Shown here: positions 17,667 to 26,106 of the stretch, piece after piece
How positions within the stretch are numbered: position 1 is the stretch's first letter
Layout: each line of letters opens with the position of its first letter
Source: Seohaeicola_A nanhaiensis
GTDB lineage: Bacteria > Pseudomonadota > Alphaproteobacteria > Rhodobacterales > Rhodobacteraceae
NCBI RefSeq assembly: GCF_042654245.1
Contig: NZ_JBHSGI010000009.1
Span: forward strand, 372,001-436,000
Direction of reading: 5' to 3'
Length of the DNA: 64,000 bases
The notes under the pieces: model-generated
What the model saw: the letters and a program-made list of their open reading frames with translations, nothing else
What the model was told of the DNA's origin: nothing
The model's database searches: none
Made by a program: the position numbers and the translations under genes

Positions 17667-18700
17667 TTCGCGCGTTCCTCGTAATAGCCAAGCTTGTCCT
17701 GCAGCGGGCGGTCGTGGATGCGGACCAGGAAGGCCTCGCTGCCGGCCTCGTGCGTGATGTCGGCAAAGACCGGCGCCGTAAAGGTGTCTTTTGGACCCCA
17801 TTCGATGGTCTGGCCATTGATCAGGCTGCGGCCCTTGCCCTTGACGACGTGAAAGGCCGAGGACGATGACCGCAACGGCGGCGCGTCCCTCTGGCCGGCG
17901 GCCAGCATCATCGCGGTAAAGCCCATCGTCGGCAGAACGTCCTGGCCGGTTTCAGGGTTGATGTAATCCACCTCGGCGATGCCGTTGTCGCCGTATTTCG
18001 CCAGTTCACGCAGCGCGGCTTCGGTGCGTGCCCAAGGATAGCGCATCATCGGATAGCGGCGAACGGAATTGTTGAGCCGGCGGGAGGGGGCCAGACCGGC
18101 GGCGGCGTATTCCACCTGGCTGGCGTCGGGGCGATTGCGCTGGGCCTGAAGCGGCGCCTCTTCGGCGTAGGAACCTTCGAGGTAGACGAAGAGCGGCAGG
18201 TCGAGCGCGTCGAGCCAGATCACCGGTTCGGTGCCTTCATGGCCGTGGTCGTGCCAATCCCCGCCGGGGGTGAGGACGAGATCACCATCCTGCATCGGGA
18301 GTTTTTCGCCATCGACAACGGTGAAGCCGCCCTTGCCCTCGACAATGATCCGCGCGGCGGAAGGCGTGTGGCGGTGGGCCGGAGCGGTTTCGCCAGGCAG
18401 CAGCAGCTGCATCCCGAGATAGATCGAAGAGGTCGCCTGCATTGCTCCGGTCCCGCGGCCCGGGTCCGAGAGCACGAGCACGCGGCGCTCTGCCTTCTCG
18501 ACCGGTGTCAGTTCGCCGGCGCGCAGCAAGAGCGGTCGGAGCGCATAGAAAGACCAGTGCCCCGGCTTCGTCACCGGCTTGGGGGCGCCGTGCGGCAGGA
18601 CGTTGCGCATCATGGGCCACAATGGCGCAACCCCGGCCGCGCTCATATCGTCGCGATAGTCCTGCGGAAGATCTTCAAGGGTTCCGAGTTGCTGTGACAT
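17663..18700 (-). CDS. Gentisate 1,2-dioxygenase (bicupin)
   Basis: 345 aa. Two cupin domains: the first has the iron-binding pattern PAHRHTPSAARIIVEG followed by DWHDHGHEG; the second is near FHVVKGKGRSLINGQ. It opens the gentisate ring to maleylpyruvate with O2 and Fe(II). The start is ATG 18700 because GGGGAGG sits 6 nt upstream; an ATG at 18718 would add MHGEAH. It heads the operon dioxygenase - FAH hydrolase - monooxygenase and has a strong sigma-70-like promoter. Confidence 0.92.
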   Translation of the reverse strand: MSQQLGTLEDLPQDYRDDMSAAGVAPLWPMMRNVLPHGAPKPVTKPGHWSFYALRPLLLRAGELTPVEKAERRVLVLSDPGRGTGAMQATSSIYLGMQLLLPGETAPAHRHTPSAARIIVEGKGGFTVVDGEKLPMQDGDLVLTPGGDWHDHGHEGTEPVIWLDALDLPLFVYLEGSYAEEAPLQAQRNRPDASQVEYAAAGLAPSRRLNNSVRRYPMMRYPWARTEAALRELAKYGDNGIAEVDYINPETGQDVLPTMGFTAMMLAAGQRDAPPLRSSSSAFHVVKGKGRSLINGQTIEWGPKDTFTAPVFADITHEAGSEAFLVRIHDRPLQDKLGYYEERAK

Positions 18701-18727
18701 ATGTGCCTCCCCATGCAATTAAAGAGA

Positions 18728-18756
18728 TGTATACTTACTATATGTGTGCCTGTCAA
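18728..18756 (-). promoter_or_regulatory. Sigma-70-type promoter of the gentisate operon
   Basis: Minus-strand TTGACA (18751-18756), 17-nt spacer, TATACA (18728-18733); transcription would start near 18721, about 20 nt before ATG 18700. The spacer CACACATATAGTAAG is AT-rich and may overlap an operator. The match to consensus is the best in the window. Confidence 0.7.
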
Positions 18757-18890
18757 TTCCCATCCCTCCAGACTGTCCTGGGTCCGAACACGTTGAATTA
18801 ACGTTTGGGCTGCATGTTGGTCCGCAGCGTCAGGTCCTGCCGGAAACGGCCGCCCTGGCCGACGGTCTGGTCGAAACCGAGTAATTGGTC

Positions 18891-19127
18891 ATGGGGTTCG
18901 TGCTTCTGGGGACTTTGGCGGGATTGGCGGCGGGTCTTGCGGCCCTCCTCCTCGGAACGGGAGTCTGGTCTTCCCTGGTGATCTACTCCGCGACCGGAGG
19001 GGCCACTGTACTTTTGTCCAGCATTGCGAGCCTGGTGACCGGGAAGCTGTTTCGCAGCCGGCAGGGCCGTGCGCCGCCGTGCGATCGTCGGGGCCCGGCT
19101 GCACGGCCGCCACCATCCGGGCGATGA
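18891..19127 (+). CDS. Small hydrophobic protein, unknown function
   Basis: 78 aa from ATG 18891. Two hydrophobic segments (GFVLLGTLAGLAAGLAALLL and a second around VIYSATGGATVLLSSIASLV) are followed by a basic, arginine- and proline-rich tail, consistent with a small inner-membrane protein. There is no recognised domain and no clear ribosome site, so the gene call rests mainly on membrane-protein-like composition. It precedes the VanZ-like gene on the same strand. Confidence 0.45.
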   Translation: MGFVLLGTLAGLAAGLAALLLGTGVWSSLVIYSATGGATVLLSSIASLVTGKLFRSRQGRAPPCDRRGPAARPPPSGR

Positions 19128-19196
19128 GTCGGGGCATAGCTGGCCAAGCCCTCCGGCATATGTCATCAACCCGATCCAGTTTGCCGGAGATGACGA

Positions 19197-19574
19197 GTGA
19201 CCAAATCCTCCCCAAGATCGCGAAAGTACCCCGCGATTTTCTGGATTGCCCTTCTCCTGACAGGGGTCATCGGGCTCGCGATAGGACTCGTGACGCTGAC
19301 GCCGATGCCTGCCCTTCCGGGGCCGCCGGGCAATGACAAGGCCGCACATGCTTTCGCCTTCGCGGTTCTCACATTGCCGATATCGCTGCTCGCCCCGCGC
19401 AGTCTGATTTGGCTGATGCCGCTCGCGCTGGCCTATGGCGGCGCAATCGAACTGATTCAGCCCTATGTCGGCCGCAGCCGCGAACTCGCCGACCTGATCG
19501 CCGATGGGGTTGGCATCCTGGCCGGTGCCGCTCTTGGGCGCGGTCTGTCCCGTCTGTTCGCAAGGCGCGGCTGA
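19197..19574 (+). CDS. VanZ-like membrane protein
   Basis: 125 aa with four hydrophobic segments. The pattern NDKAAHAFAFAVLTLP, then YGGAIELIQPYVGRSRELADLIADGVGILAGAALG, is the VanZ-family core (conserved H, E and D). Function in Gram-negatives is unknown; in enterococci VanZ gives low-level teicoplanin resistance. GTG 19197 is the only start that keeps the first helix. Confidence 0.78.
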   Translation: MTKSSPRSRKYPAIFWIALLLTGVIGLAIGLVTLTPMPALPGPPGNDKAAHAFAFAVLTLPISLLAPRSLIWLMPLALAYGGAIELIQPYVGRSRELADLIADGVGILAGAALGRGLSRLFARRG

Positions 19575-19978
19575 CGGATTTGATCCGGCGGCTGGGCGGA
19601 AACCTGCGCCGGGCCGGGCTTGCCTTCCGGCTCAAATGACAGCCCTGTAGTCTTGCGCGCAGGTCGGATTGGGGCAGGTAGGGCGAGGAACTCCCAATCC
19701 TCTCCCGCGCTGTGCCCGGTGCAGGCGGGCGATTGGACCGTGCAGGAAATCGACGGGATTCTGCCGGCGCCCGACGGCCGCATCATCACGCGGAAGGCCT
19801 GTCCTGCAGAGGGTCTGGCGGAAGAGGAGCATGCGATAACGATGCTTTCGCGGGATGTCGTCGCCGTATGTCTCGGTCAGGTTGCGGGCGAGACGGCAGC
19901 AGCCGCGAGGAACTGTCGTTCCTTCCCACTTCCGCAAGCGCGAAACAGGCCCCATAAGGGTCAGCGGTCTGGAAGAAG
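19575..19978. other. About 400 nt without a supported gene
   Basis: Between the VanZ-like gene and tRNA-Lys. A plus-strand open frame from 19620 runs through into the tRNA and a minus-strand frame covers 19632-19955. Neither has a ribosome site, a recognisable domain or protein-like composition over its length. I see no hairpin terminator or repeat here. Confidence 0.5.
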
Positions 19979-20054
19979 TGGTGAGCCGTGCAGGGTTCGA
20001 ACCTGCGACCTACTGATTAAAAGTCAGTTGCTCTACCAGCTGAGCTAACGGCCC
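19979..20054 (-). tRNA. tRNA-Lys (anticodon UUU)
   Basis: 76 nt including an encoded CCA. The acceptor stem pairs GGGCCGU with ACGGCUC (one G-U). The D-arm is GCUCAGCUGGUAGAGC, the anticodon arm CUGACUUUUAAUCAG gives UUU, and the T-arm is GCAGGUUCGAACCUGC. All standard invariant bases are present. Confidence 0.97.
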
Positions 20055-20271
20055 ACTTCTATCGCCGGGCGGTTGCCCGCCCTGTGCGCTGATACGAGAA
20101 TTTCCCACCCGGGATCAAGCTCATAGTTTCGCACGACGCCGCCCCGATTGACTTATCTCCCGGGGCGTCCGGCGGCTTCCTAGAAGGCGGTGCAGTCGGG
20201 GTCAAGCCCAAATCTGGCCTTTTGCGCGGGCGCTCTGGATTCGTCCGGGTGCCGGCGGTATATGCGCGGTC

Positions 20272-21105
20272 ATGAGCGATATGGCACAGGGCGGTTTGCC
20301 CTTCATGAAGATGCACGGACTGGGCAACGACTTTGTCGTGGTCGACGGGCGCGCACGCGCGGTCGAAATCACGCCTGGGTTGGCCCGCGCTCTGGCGGAT
20401 CGTCACCGGGGCGTTGGGTTCGATCAGCTTGCGCTCATTACCGAGGGGGCGGGTGACGCGCACCTGACATTTTACAACGCGGACGGGAGCACTTCGGCCG
20501 CATGTGGCAATGCGACCCGCTGTATTGCCCGCTATCTCATGGACGAGACCGGCAAGACCGTGCTGCGTCTGACCACCGATCGCGGAGAGCTTGCGGCGCG
20601 GGATGCCGGTGGCGGGCTGACGTCTGTGAACATGGGGGCGCCCCAGCTTGACTGGGAAGAGATCCCGCTGGCGCGCGAGATGGATACGCTGTCGTTGCCG
20701 ATCGAGGGCAACCCGGTTGCCACCGGCATGGGAAATCCGCATTGCACCTTCTTTGTCGAGGACGTGATGGCGGTGCCGCTGGAGACCTTCGGCCCGGCGC
20801 ACGAACATCATCCGCTGTTTCCGCAACGCACCAATGTCCAGGTGGCGCAGATCACGGGCCCGGACCGCATCCGGATGCGGGTCTGGGAGCGCGGGACCGG
20901 GCTGACGCTGGCGTCGGGGTCGTCCTCTTGCGCCGTGGCGGTCGCGGCTGCGCGGCGGGGGCTGACCGGGCGGCACGTCATGATCGACCTGGATGGCGGC
21001 ACCATCGAGGTGGAGTGGCGCGACGATGGGGTCTGGATGACCGGGCCGACAGCTCATGTCTTCGAGGCGACGCTGACGCCAGCCTTTCTGGCCTCGCTCG
21101 GATGA
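20272..21105 (+). CDS. dapF: Diaminopimelate epimerase, with a catalytic Cys replaced by Ser
   Basis: 277 aa; interconverts LL- and meso-diaminopimelate for lysine and peptidoglycan. The N-terminal signature NADGSTSAACGNATR is intact and carries the active-site C78. The C-terminal half should have a second catalytic cysteine in an ACGSGACA-like motif; here it reads LASGSSSCAVAV, with S215 at the cysteine position and a cysteine only five residues later (C220). The family fold is otherwise complete (MGNPHCTFF, TNVQVAQI). The stop overlaps mtaB (ATGA). If it is not an active epimerase, another DapF or a different specificity would be needed. Confidence 0.88.
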   Translation: MSDMAQGGLPFMKMHGLGNDFVVVDGRARAVEITPGLARALADRHRGVGFDQLALITEGAGDAHLTFYNADGSTSAACGNATRCIARYLMDETGKTVLRLTTDRGELAARDAGGGLTSVNMGAPQLDWEEIPLAREMDTLSLPIEGNPVATGMGNPHCTFFVEDVMAVPLETFGPAHEHHPLFPQRTNVQVAQITGPDRIRMRVWERGTGLTLASGSSSCAVAVAAARRGLTGRHVMIDLDGGTIEVEWRDDGVWMTGPTAHVFEATLTPAFLASLG

Positions 21106-22346
21106 GTGCGCCGCGCTTCACCACGCTTGGGTGCCGGCTTAACGCCTACGAGACCGAAGCGATGAAGGAACTGGCCGCAGAGGCAGGGCTGGAGAATGCC
21201 GTCATCGTCAACACCTGTGCGGTGACCTCCGAGGCGGTGCGCAAGTCCCGGCAGGAGATTCGCCGTCTGCGGCGCGAGAACCCTGGCGCGCGGCTGATCG
21301 TGACCGGCTGTGCGGCCCAGACGGAACCCGAGACCTTCGCGGCGATGCCCGAGGTCGATGCGGTGATCGGCAATACCGAAAAGATGCAGGCGTCGACATG
21401 GGCGGCGCTGTCGGGCGATTTCGGGACCGAGCCGGTTCTGGTCGACGACATCATGAGCGTGACCGAAACGGCGGGCCATCTGATTGACGGCTTCGGGCGG
21501 CACCGGGCCTATGTGCAGGTCCAGAACGGCTGCGACCACCGCTGCACCTTCTGCATCATTCCTTTCGGGCGGGGAAATTCCCGGTCGGTGCCGGCGGGCG
21601 TCGTGGTGGAGCAGATCAAGCGGCTGGTCGGCAAAGGGTTCAACGAAGTCGTGCTGACGGGCGTGGACCTGACCTCGTGGGGGGCGGACCTGCCGGGCGC
21701 GCCGCCGCTGGGCGATCTGGTGATGCGGATCCTGCGGCTGGTCCCGGATCTGCCGCGGCTGCGGATCAGTTCGATCGATTCGATCGAGGCGGACCCGCGG
21801 CTGATGGAGGCCATCGCCACGGAGCCCCGGCTGATGCCGCATCTTCACCTCAGTCTGCAGCATGGCGATACGCTCATTCTCAAGAGGATGAAGCGTCGGC
21901 ACGGGCGCGAGGATGCGATCCGGTTCTGCGAGGAGGCGCGGGGGCTGCGGCCCGAGATGACCTTCGGGGCGGATATCATCGCGGGCTTTCCCACAGAGAC
22001 CGAGGCGCATTTCGAGAATTCGGTGAAGCTGGTGGAAGAGTGCGGGCTGAGCTTTCTGCATGTCTTTCCCTATTCACGGCGGCCGGGGACGCCGGCGGCG
22101 CGGATGCCACAGGTGGCGGGGCCGGTCATCAAGGAGCGGGCGGCACGGCTGCGGGAGGCCGGCGCAGCGGGGCTGGAGCGGCATCTGAGGGCGCAGGTGG
22201 GGCGGACCCACCGGGTGCTGATGGAAAGCCCCCTGATGGGCCGTACAGAGCAATTCACCGAGGTGCGGTTCGCGGAACCGCGGGCGGAAGGGGCCATCGT
22301 GACAGCCAGGATCACGGGCCGTGACGGGGACGTTCTGACCGCCTGA
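21102..22346 (+). CDS. mtaB: tRNA t6A37 methylthiotransferase MtaB
   Basis: 414 aa radical-SAM methylthiotransferase making ms2t6A37. Auxiliary cluster cysteines are C11 (LGCRLNAYE), C39 (NTCAVT) and C70 (TGCAAQ). The radical-SAM triad is C144, C148 and C151 (CDHRCTFC). CRLNAYE and NTCAVTSEA are of the MtaB rather than MiaB type. ATG 21102 overlaps the dapF stop by 4 nt. It is the last gene before the petABC terminator region. Confidence 0.94.
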   Translation: MSAPRFTTLGCRLNAYETEAMKELAAEAGLENAVIVNTCAVTSEAVRKSRQEIRRLRRENPGARLIVTGCAAQTEPETFAAMPEVDAVIGNTEKMQASTWAALSGDFGTEPVLVDDIMSVTETAGHLIDGFGRHRAYVQVQNGCDHRCTFCIIPFGRGNSRSVPAGVVVEQIKRLVGKGFNEVVLTGVDLTSWGADLPGAPPLGDLVMRILRLVPDLPRLRISSIDSIEADPRLMEAIATEPRLMPHLHLSLQHGDTLILKRMKRRHGREDAIRFCEEARGLRPEMTFGADIIAGFPTETEAHFENSVKLVEECGLSFLHVFPYSRRPGTPAARMPQVAGPVIKERAARLREAGAAGLERHLRAQVGRTHRVLMESPLMGRTEQFTEVRFAEPRAEGAIVTARITGRDGDVLTA

Positions 22347-22488
22347 GCGGGGCCTTTTCAGGTGTCCCAGCTAGGACGGGGGGTCAACCCGTTGTATTTG
22401 CTTGAAAATCATCGAGTGACCTTTTTTTTGGGCCGATGTTTCGGTGAGAATGCGGCCGCTATTCCCCCGCCGGACGAGACAATGAAAA

Positions 22489-22513
22489 CCCCCGCGAGCG
22501 AGGCTCGCGGGGG
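22489..22513 (-). terminator. Intrinsic terminator of petABC
   Basis: Stem of 11 bp, CCCCCGCGAGC / GCTCGCGGGGG, with a 3-nt loop; on the minus strand it is followed by TTTT (22485-22488). It lies 31 nt after the cytochrome c1 stop. Confidence 0.85.
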
Positions 22514-22543
22514 CGAAATGTCGTTGCCCGATCGAAAGACCGG

Positions 22544-23332
22544 TCAGGCGTGCTTCTTGCCCTTGTGGGGAGCCCAGATGCGCTTGTTCGTCAGGTAGAG
22601 CAGCACGGTGAAGATCGCGAGGAAGAGCGCGCCGACCAGGCCCGCCTGCTTGCGTTCCATCATCTTGGGTTCTGCGGTCCACATCAGGAAGGCCGCGACG
22701 TCCTCGGCCATGTGGCGCACATCGTTCGGGTGACCGTCGGCAAATTCGACCTGACCGTCGGAGAGGGGCGGGCTCATCCCGATCCAGCCGCCCGGGAAGG
22801 CGGTGTTCTGGTAAAGAGTCACGCCGGCCTCTACCTTTTCCTCGCCGGTGTAGCCGGACAGGAGAGCCGTGATGTATTCGGGGCCGCCGATACCCTTCAC
22901 GAGCTGGTTGATGCCGGTTCCATAGGGGCCGTGGAAGCCTGCGCGGGCCTTGGCCATCAGGCTGAGATCGGGTGCGCCGGCGCCGGTGTTGGCCGGGAAG
23001 TGGTCGGTCGGCTTGCCGGGCCGCGATTCACCGGTTTCCGGATCGTCGATGCTGAAGTTGGCGGCATAGGCGCGCACCTGATCTTCGGGAATGCCCAGGC
23101 CGCTTTCGTCGGCCAGGGACCGGATCGGCACGAACTTGAGCCCGTGGCAGGCGGAGCAGACCTCGGTGTAGATCTGCAGGCCGCGTTGCAGCTGATTGCG
23201 GTCATAGGTTCCGAAGGGGCCTTCGAAGGAAAAGGCAATGTCTTCGATATGTCCGCCGGTCTCGGCCGCCTGGGCGGCAAAGCCGCCGAGGCTGAGTGCG
23301 AGGATGCCGCCGATTGCGAGTTTCTTGAACAT
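22544..23332 (-). CDS. petC: Cytochrome c1 of the bc1 complex
   Basis: 262 aa. Sec signal 1-22 (LALSLGGFAAQA), haem-binding C59-S-A-C62-H63, and the methionine-ligand region around GWIGMSPPLSDGQVEF. A C-terminal membrane anchor (AGLVGALFLAIFTVLLYLT) is followed by a basic tail. It passes electrons from the Rieske protein to soluble or membrane cytochromes c. Start ATG 23332 follows GGACGGGACAG; a longer frame to 23392 would overlap cytochrome b. Last gene of petABC. Confidence 0.97.
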   Translation of the reverse strand: MFKKLAIGGILALSLGGFAAQAAETGGHIEDIAFSFEGPFGTYDRNQLQRGLQIYTEVCSACHGLKFVPIRSLADESGLGIPEDQVRAYAANFSIDDPETGESRPGKPTDHFPANTGAGAPDLSLMAKARAGFHGPYGTGINQLVKGIGGPEYITALLSGYTGEEKVEAGVTLYQNTAFPGGWIGMSPPLSDGQVEFADGHPNDVRHMAEDVAAFLMWTAEPKMMERKQAGLVGALFLAIFTVLLYLTNKRIWAPHKGKKHA

Positions 23333-23348
23333 CTGTCCCGTCCTTTTC

Positions 23349-24674
23349 TTATTCGGCAGGCGTGGCGTCGGACTTGCCGTAATGGGCGGCAAAGTCTTCC
23401 TCGATCGTCGCCGGAGGCGCCTCTGGCTTTTCGATCACGCCGAGGATCGGCAGGATGACGAAGAAGTAGGCGAACCAGTAGGCCGAGGCGATGAGCGCGA
23501 AGCTGGCGTAGGGTTCTTCGGCCGGCTGGCCGCCGAGCCACATCAGCACCACGAAGTCGATCACCAGCAGGTAGAACCACCAGCGGAACATCGGGCGATA
23601 GCGGCCCGAACGGACGCTGGAGGTGTCGAGCCAGGGCACGAGCGCCAGGGCCACGATGGCACCGAACATCGCGAGCACGCCGAAGAACTTGGCGTCGATG
23701 ATGCCGCCGGTCAGGAACGACGCGGCCTGCACGACCCAGACCTCGCCAGTGAAGGCGCGCAGGATGGCGTAGAAGGGCAGGAAATACCATTCCGGCACGA
23801 TGTGCGCGGGCGTCGCCAGCGGGTTGGCTTCGATGTAGTTGTCGGGGTGGCCGAGGTAGTTCGGCATGAAGCCGACGATGGCGAAGAAGATCACCAGCAC
23901 CAGCGCCAGGGCGAAGAGGTCCTTGATCACGAAGTAGGGCCAGAAGGGCAGGGTGTCCTTGTCAGCCTCGGCCTTCGACGAGCGGCGCACCTCGACCCCG
24001 GTGGGGTTGTTGTTGCCGGTGGTGTGGAAGGCCCAGATGTGCACGATCACGAGGCCCGCGATGACGAAGGGCAGCAGGTAGTGCAGCGAGAAGAAGCGGT
24101 TCAGCGTGGCGTTGTCCACGGCCGGGCCGCCGAGAATCCAGGTCTGGATGTCGGGACCGACGAAGGGCACGGCGCCCAGGATGCCGGTGATCACGGTTGC
24201 ACCCCAGAAGGACATCTGGCCCCAGGGCAGGACGTAGCCCATGAAGGCGGTGGCCATCATCAGGATGTAGATGACGATGCCGACGATCCAGGTGATCTCG
24301 CGCGGGGCCTTGTACGAGCCGTAATAGAGACCGCGGAAGATGTGGACGTAGACGGCGAAGAAGAACAGCGAGGCGCCGTTGGCGTGCAGATAGCGGAGCA
24401 TATAGCCGCCGTTCACGTCGCGCATGATGTGCTCGACGCTCGCGAAGGCTAGGCTGACGTGCGGCGTGTAGTGCATGGCCAGCACGATGCCGGTCACGAT
24501 TTGCAGCGCCAGACAGAAGGTGAGGACGATGCCCCAGATCCACATCCAGTTGAGGTTGCGGGGCGTCGGGATCATCAGCGTGTCGTAAAGCAGGCCAATC
24601 ACCGGCAGGCGGCTGTCCACCCACTTTTCGATGCCCGATTTCGGTTCGTAATGATCGTGCGGAATACCGGCCAT
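23349..24674 (-). CDS. petB: Cytochrome b of the bc1 complex
   Basis: 441 aa, eight-helix cytochrome b. The b-haem histidines lie in the second and fourth helices (LAMHYTPH, LRYLHANGASLFFFAVYVHIFRGLYYGSY, then RFFSLHYLLPFVIAGLVIVHIWAFH). The quinol-oxidation motif PEWY is in IVPEWYFLPFYAILR. Length equals that of Rhodobacter proteins. It forms the quinol-oxidising core with petA and petC and follows petA by 12 nt. Confidence 0.97.
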   Translation of the reverse strand: MAGIPHDHYEPKSGIEKWVDSRLPVIGLLYDTLMIPTPRNLNWMWIWGIVLTFCLALQIVTGIVLAMHYTPHVSLAFASVEHIMRDVNGGYMLRYLHANGASLFFFAVYVHIFRGLYYGSYKAPREITWIVGIVIYILMMATAFMGYVLPWGQMSFWGATVITGILGAVPFVGPDIQTWILGGPAVDNATLNRFFSLHYLLPFVIAGLVIVHIWAFHTTGNNNPTGVEVRRSSKAEADKDTLPFWPYFVIKDLFALALVLVIFFAIVGFMPNYLGHPDNYIEANPLATPAHIVPEWYFLPFYAILRAFTGEVWVVQAASFLTGGIIDAKFFGVLAMFGAIVALALVPWLDTSSVRSGRYRPMFRWWFYLLVIDFVVLMWLGGQPAEEPYASFALIASAYWFAYFFVILPILGVIEKPEAPPATIEEDFAAHYGKSDATPAE

Positions 24675-24686
24675 TCGTGAGTCCCC

Positions 24687-25250
24687 TTATCCCAGCTGGA
24701 TCGTGTTGTCGTCGGTGAACTTGACCACCGGCACCGGCAGGTTGCGCGGGGCGGGGCCTTTGCGGATGCGGCCGGCGGTGTCGTAGTGCGAGCCGTGGCA
24801 GGGGCAGAACCAGCCGCCGAAGTCACCCGAGGCGTTGCCGAGCGGCACGCAGCCGAGGTGGGTGCAGACACCCATCATCACCAGCCACTCTTCCTTGCCG
24901 GGCATCGCGCGGTTTTCGTCAGTGGCCGGCTTGTCGGGGCCGAGGTTGGCGTTTTCGGCGTTCGGGTCGGGAAGGGTGCTGACGTCCACCTGCTTCGCGG
25001 CGGCGATCTCTTCTTCGGTCCGGCGGCGGATGAACACGGGTTTGCCCAGGAACTTGACGGTCAGCTGGGTGCCGGTTTCGACCCCGCTCACATCCACCAG
25101 GATCGACGAGAGCGCCTGCACATCGGCCGAGGGGTTCATCTGGTTGACCAGCGGCCAGACGGCGGCACCGGCTGCGACGGCACCGGCACCGGCGGTCGCA
25201 TAGTAGAGAAAGTCTCTCCGGGTGCCTTCGTGATCTTCTGCGTGGGACAC
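24687..25250 (-). CDS. petA: Rieske iron-sulfur protein of the bc1 complex
   Basis: 187 aa. Tat-type N-terminal anchor (GTRRDFLYYATAGAGAVAAGAAVW). The [2Fe-2S] ligands are C129 and H131 (CTHLGC) and C149 and H152 (CPCHGSH), with C134-C151 as the structural disulfide. Start is GTG 25250, giving MSHAEDHEGTRRDF as in Rhodobacter PetA, 8 nt after GGAGCA; an in-frame start at 25280 is rejected. First gene of petABC. Confidence 0.97.
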   Translation of the reverse strand: MSHAEDHEGTRRDFLYYATAGAGAVAAGAAVWPLVNQMNPSADVQALSSILVDVSGVETGTQLTVKFLGKPVFIRRRTEEEIAAAKQVDVSTLPDPNAENANLGPDKPATDENRAMPGKEEWLVMMGVCTHLGCVPLGNASGDFGGWFCPCHGSHYDTAGRIRKGPAPRNLPVPVVKFTDDNTIQLG

Positions 25251-25300
25251 GAGATTTGCTCCAATTCCAAGGCCCGGCACGGGGCTGTCATGCTTTTGAA

Positions 25301-25317
25301 CCGCATCAATTATGCGG
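25301..25317. promoter_or_regulatory. Inverted repeat CCGCAT-N5-ATGCGG upstream of petABC
   Basis: Perfect 6-bp arms around CAATT, 50 nt upstream of the petA start, in a leader with no gene. It may be an operator or leader hairpin. I could not identify a convincing -35/-10 pair next to it. Confidence 0.35.
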
Positions 25318-25437
25318 TCTCTCGGTTCGGCTAATTAACGGGGTGTGTTACATTCGTCCAGCGGTCAAAGGCGCGCAGGGTGCCCCTCATCGGGGGCATT
25401 GTTGCAATTTTCGCGACCTTGCCCATCCTGCCCGCGC

Positions 25438-26052
25438 TCACTTGGCGTCCCGCGGCCGGGTCGCGGCCAGGCTGGGGCGCGAATCGAACCGGGTGAACCA
25501 GTCGGCCAAGGCGTCGTTGCCCTGACGCCAGTTGCGGGCGTCGTGGCGGAAGTCGAGATATCCGAGCGCGCAGGCGATGGAGATCTGGCCCATGTCGAGC
25601 GGGCCGGCGAGATGGCTCATCCACATGCCGTTCATGGCGGCGCAGGCGCGGGAGATCTTGGCCCACTGGCCGTCCATCCAGGGCTGTGAGCGCATCTCCT
25701 CGGTGCGGAAGCGGGCCTCGTAGGCGAGGTTCACGGCGGAATCAAGAATGCCGTCGCCCAACGCCTCGAGCGTCAGCGTTTCCCAGCGGCGCTTGCCCAA
25801 GGGGTAGAGGCCGCCGTTGCCGCGGGCGTCCAGGAAGGCGCAGATCACGCGGCTGTCGAAGAGGGTCGGTCCGTCGTCACGCTCGAGCGCGGGGATCCGG
25901 CCCAGCGGGTTCTTCCCGATCAGGTCGGCCGAGGGCGCGACAGGCGTGGTCGCGGTGGGGACGATCTCGACATCGTCGAGTTGGCCGGTCTCGTGCAGAA
26001 CCACCATGACCTTGCGGACATAGGGCGAGGCCGGGCTGTAGCTGAGTTTCAT
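25438..26052 (-). CDS. Glutathione S-transferase-like protein
   Basis: 204 aa. N-terminal thioredoxin-like domain MKLSYSPASPYVRKVMVVLHETG with the serine/cysteine region at SPASPYVRK, PALERDDG and DSRVICAFLD (glutathione-binding), then an all-helical C-terminal domain. Of the general bacterial GST type; it lacks features that would let me call it a maleylpyruvate isomerase. ATG 26052 gives the natural N-terminus; an upstream ATG at 26082 adds MAKKRRTGIP. Confidence 0.85.
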   Translation of the reverse strand: MKLSYSPASPYVRKVMVVLHETGQLDDVEIVPTATTPVAPSADLIGKNPLGRIPALERDDGPTLFDSRVICAFLDARGNGGLYPLGKRRWETLTLEALGDGILDSAVNLAYEARFRTEEMRSQPWMDGQWAKISRACAAMNGMWMSHLAGPLDMGQISIACALGYLDFRHDARNWRQGNDALADWFTRFDSRPSLAATRPRDAK

Positions 26053-26106
26053 GGGTATTCCTGTCCTTCGTTTTTTCGCCACCCTAGAAGCCGCGCCGCC
26101 CGCTGT

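Noticed and set aside
19620..20048. 142-codon frame running into tRNA-Lys
   Set aside because: Overlaps the tRNA gene and lacks a ribosome site or domain.
611..22346. miaB and mtaB in one window as a duplication event
   Set aside because: They are distinct ancient families with different motifs, both normal in this group.
22415..22440. T-run (TTTTTTTT) after mtaB as its terminator
   Set aside because: No stable hairpin immediately precedes the run on the plus strand.
25438..26052. GST as the missing maleylpyruvate isomerase of the gentisate route
   Set aside because: It is about 7 kb from the gentisate genes and shows only general GST features; no evidence ties it to that pathway.
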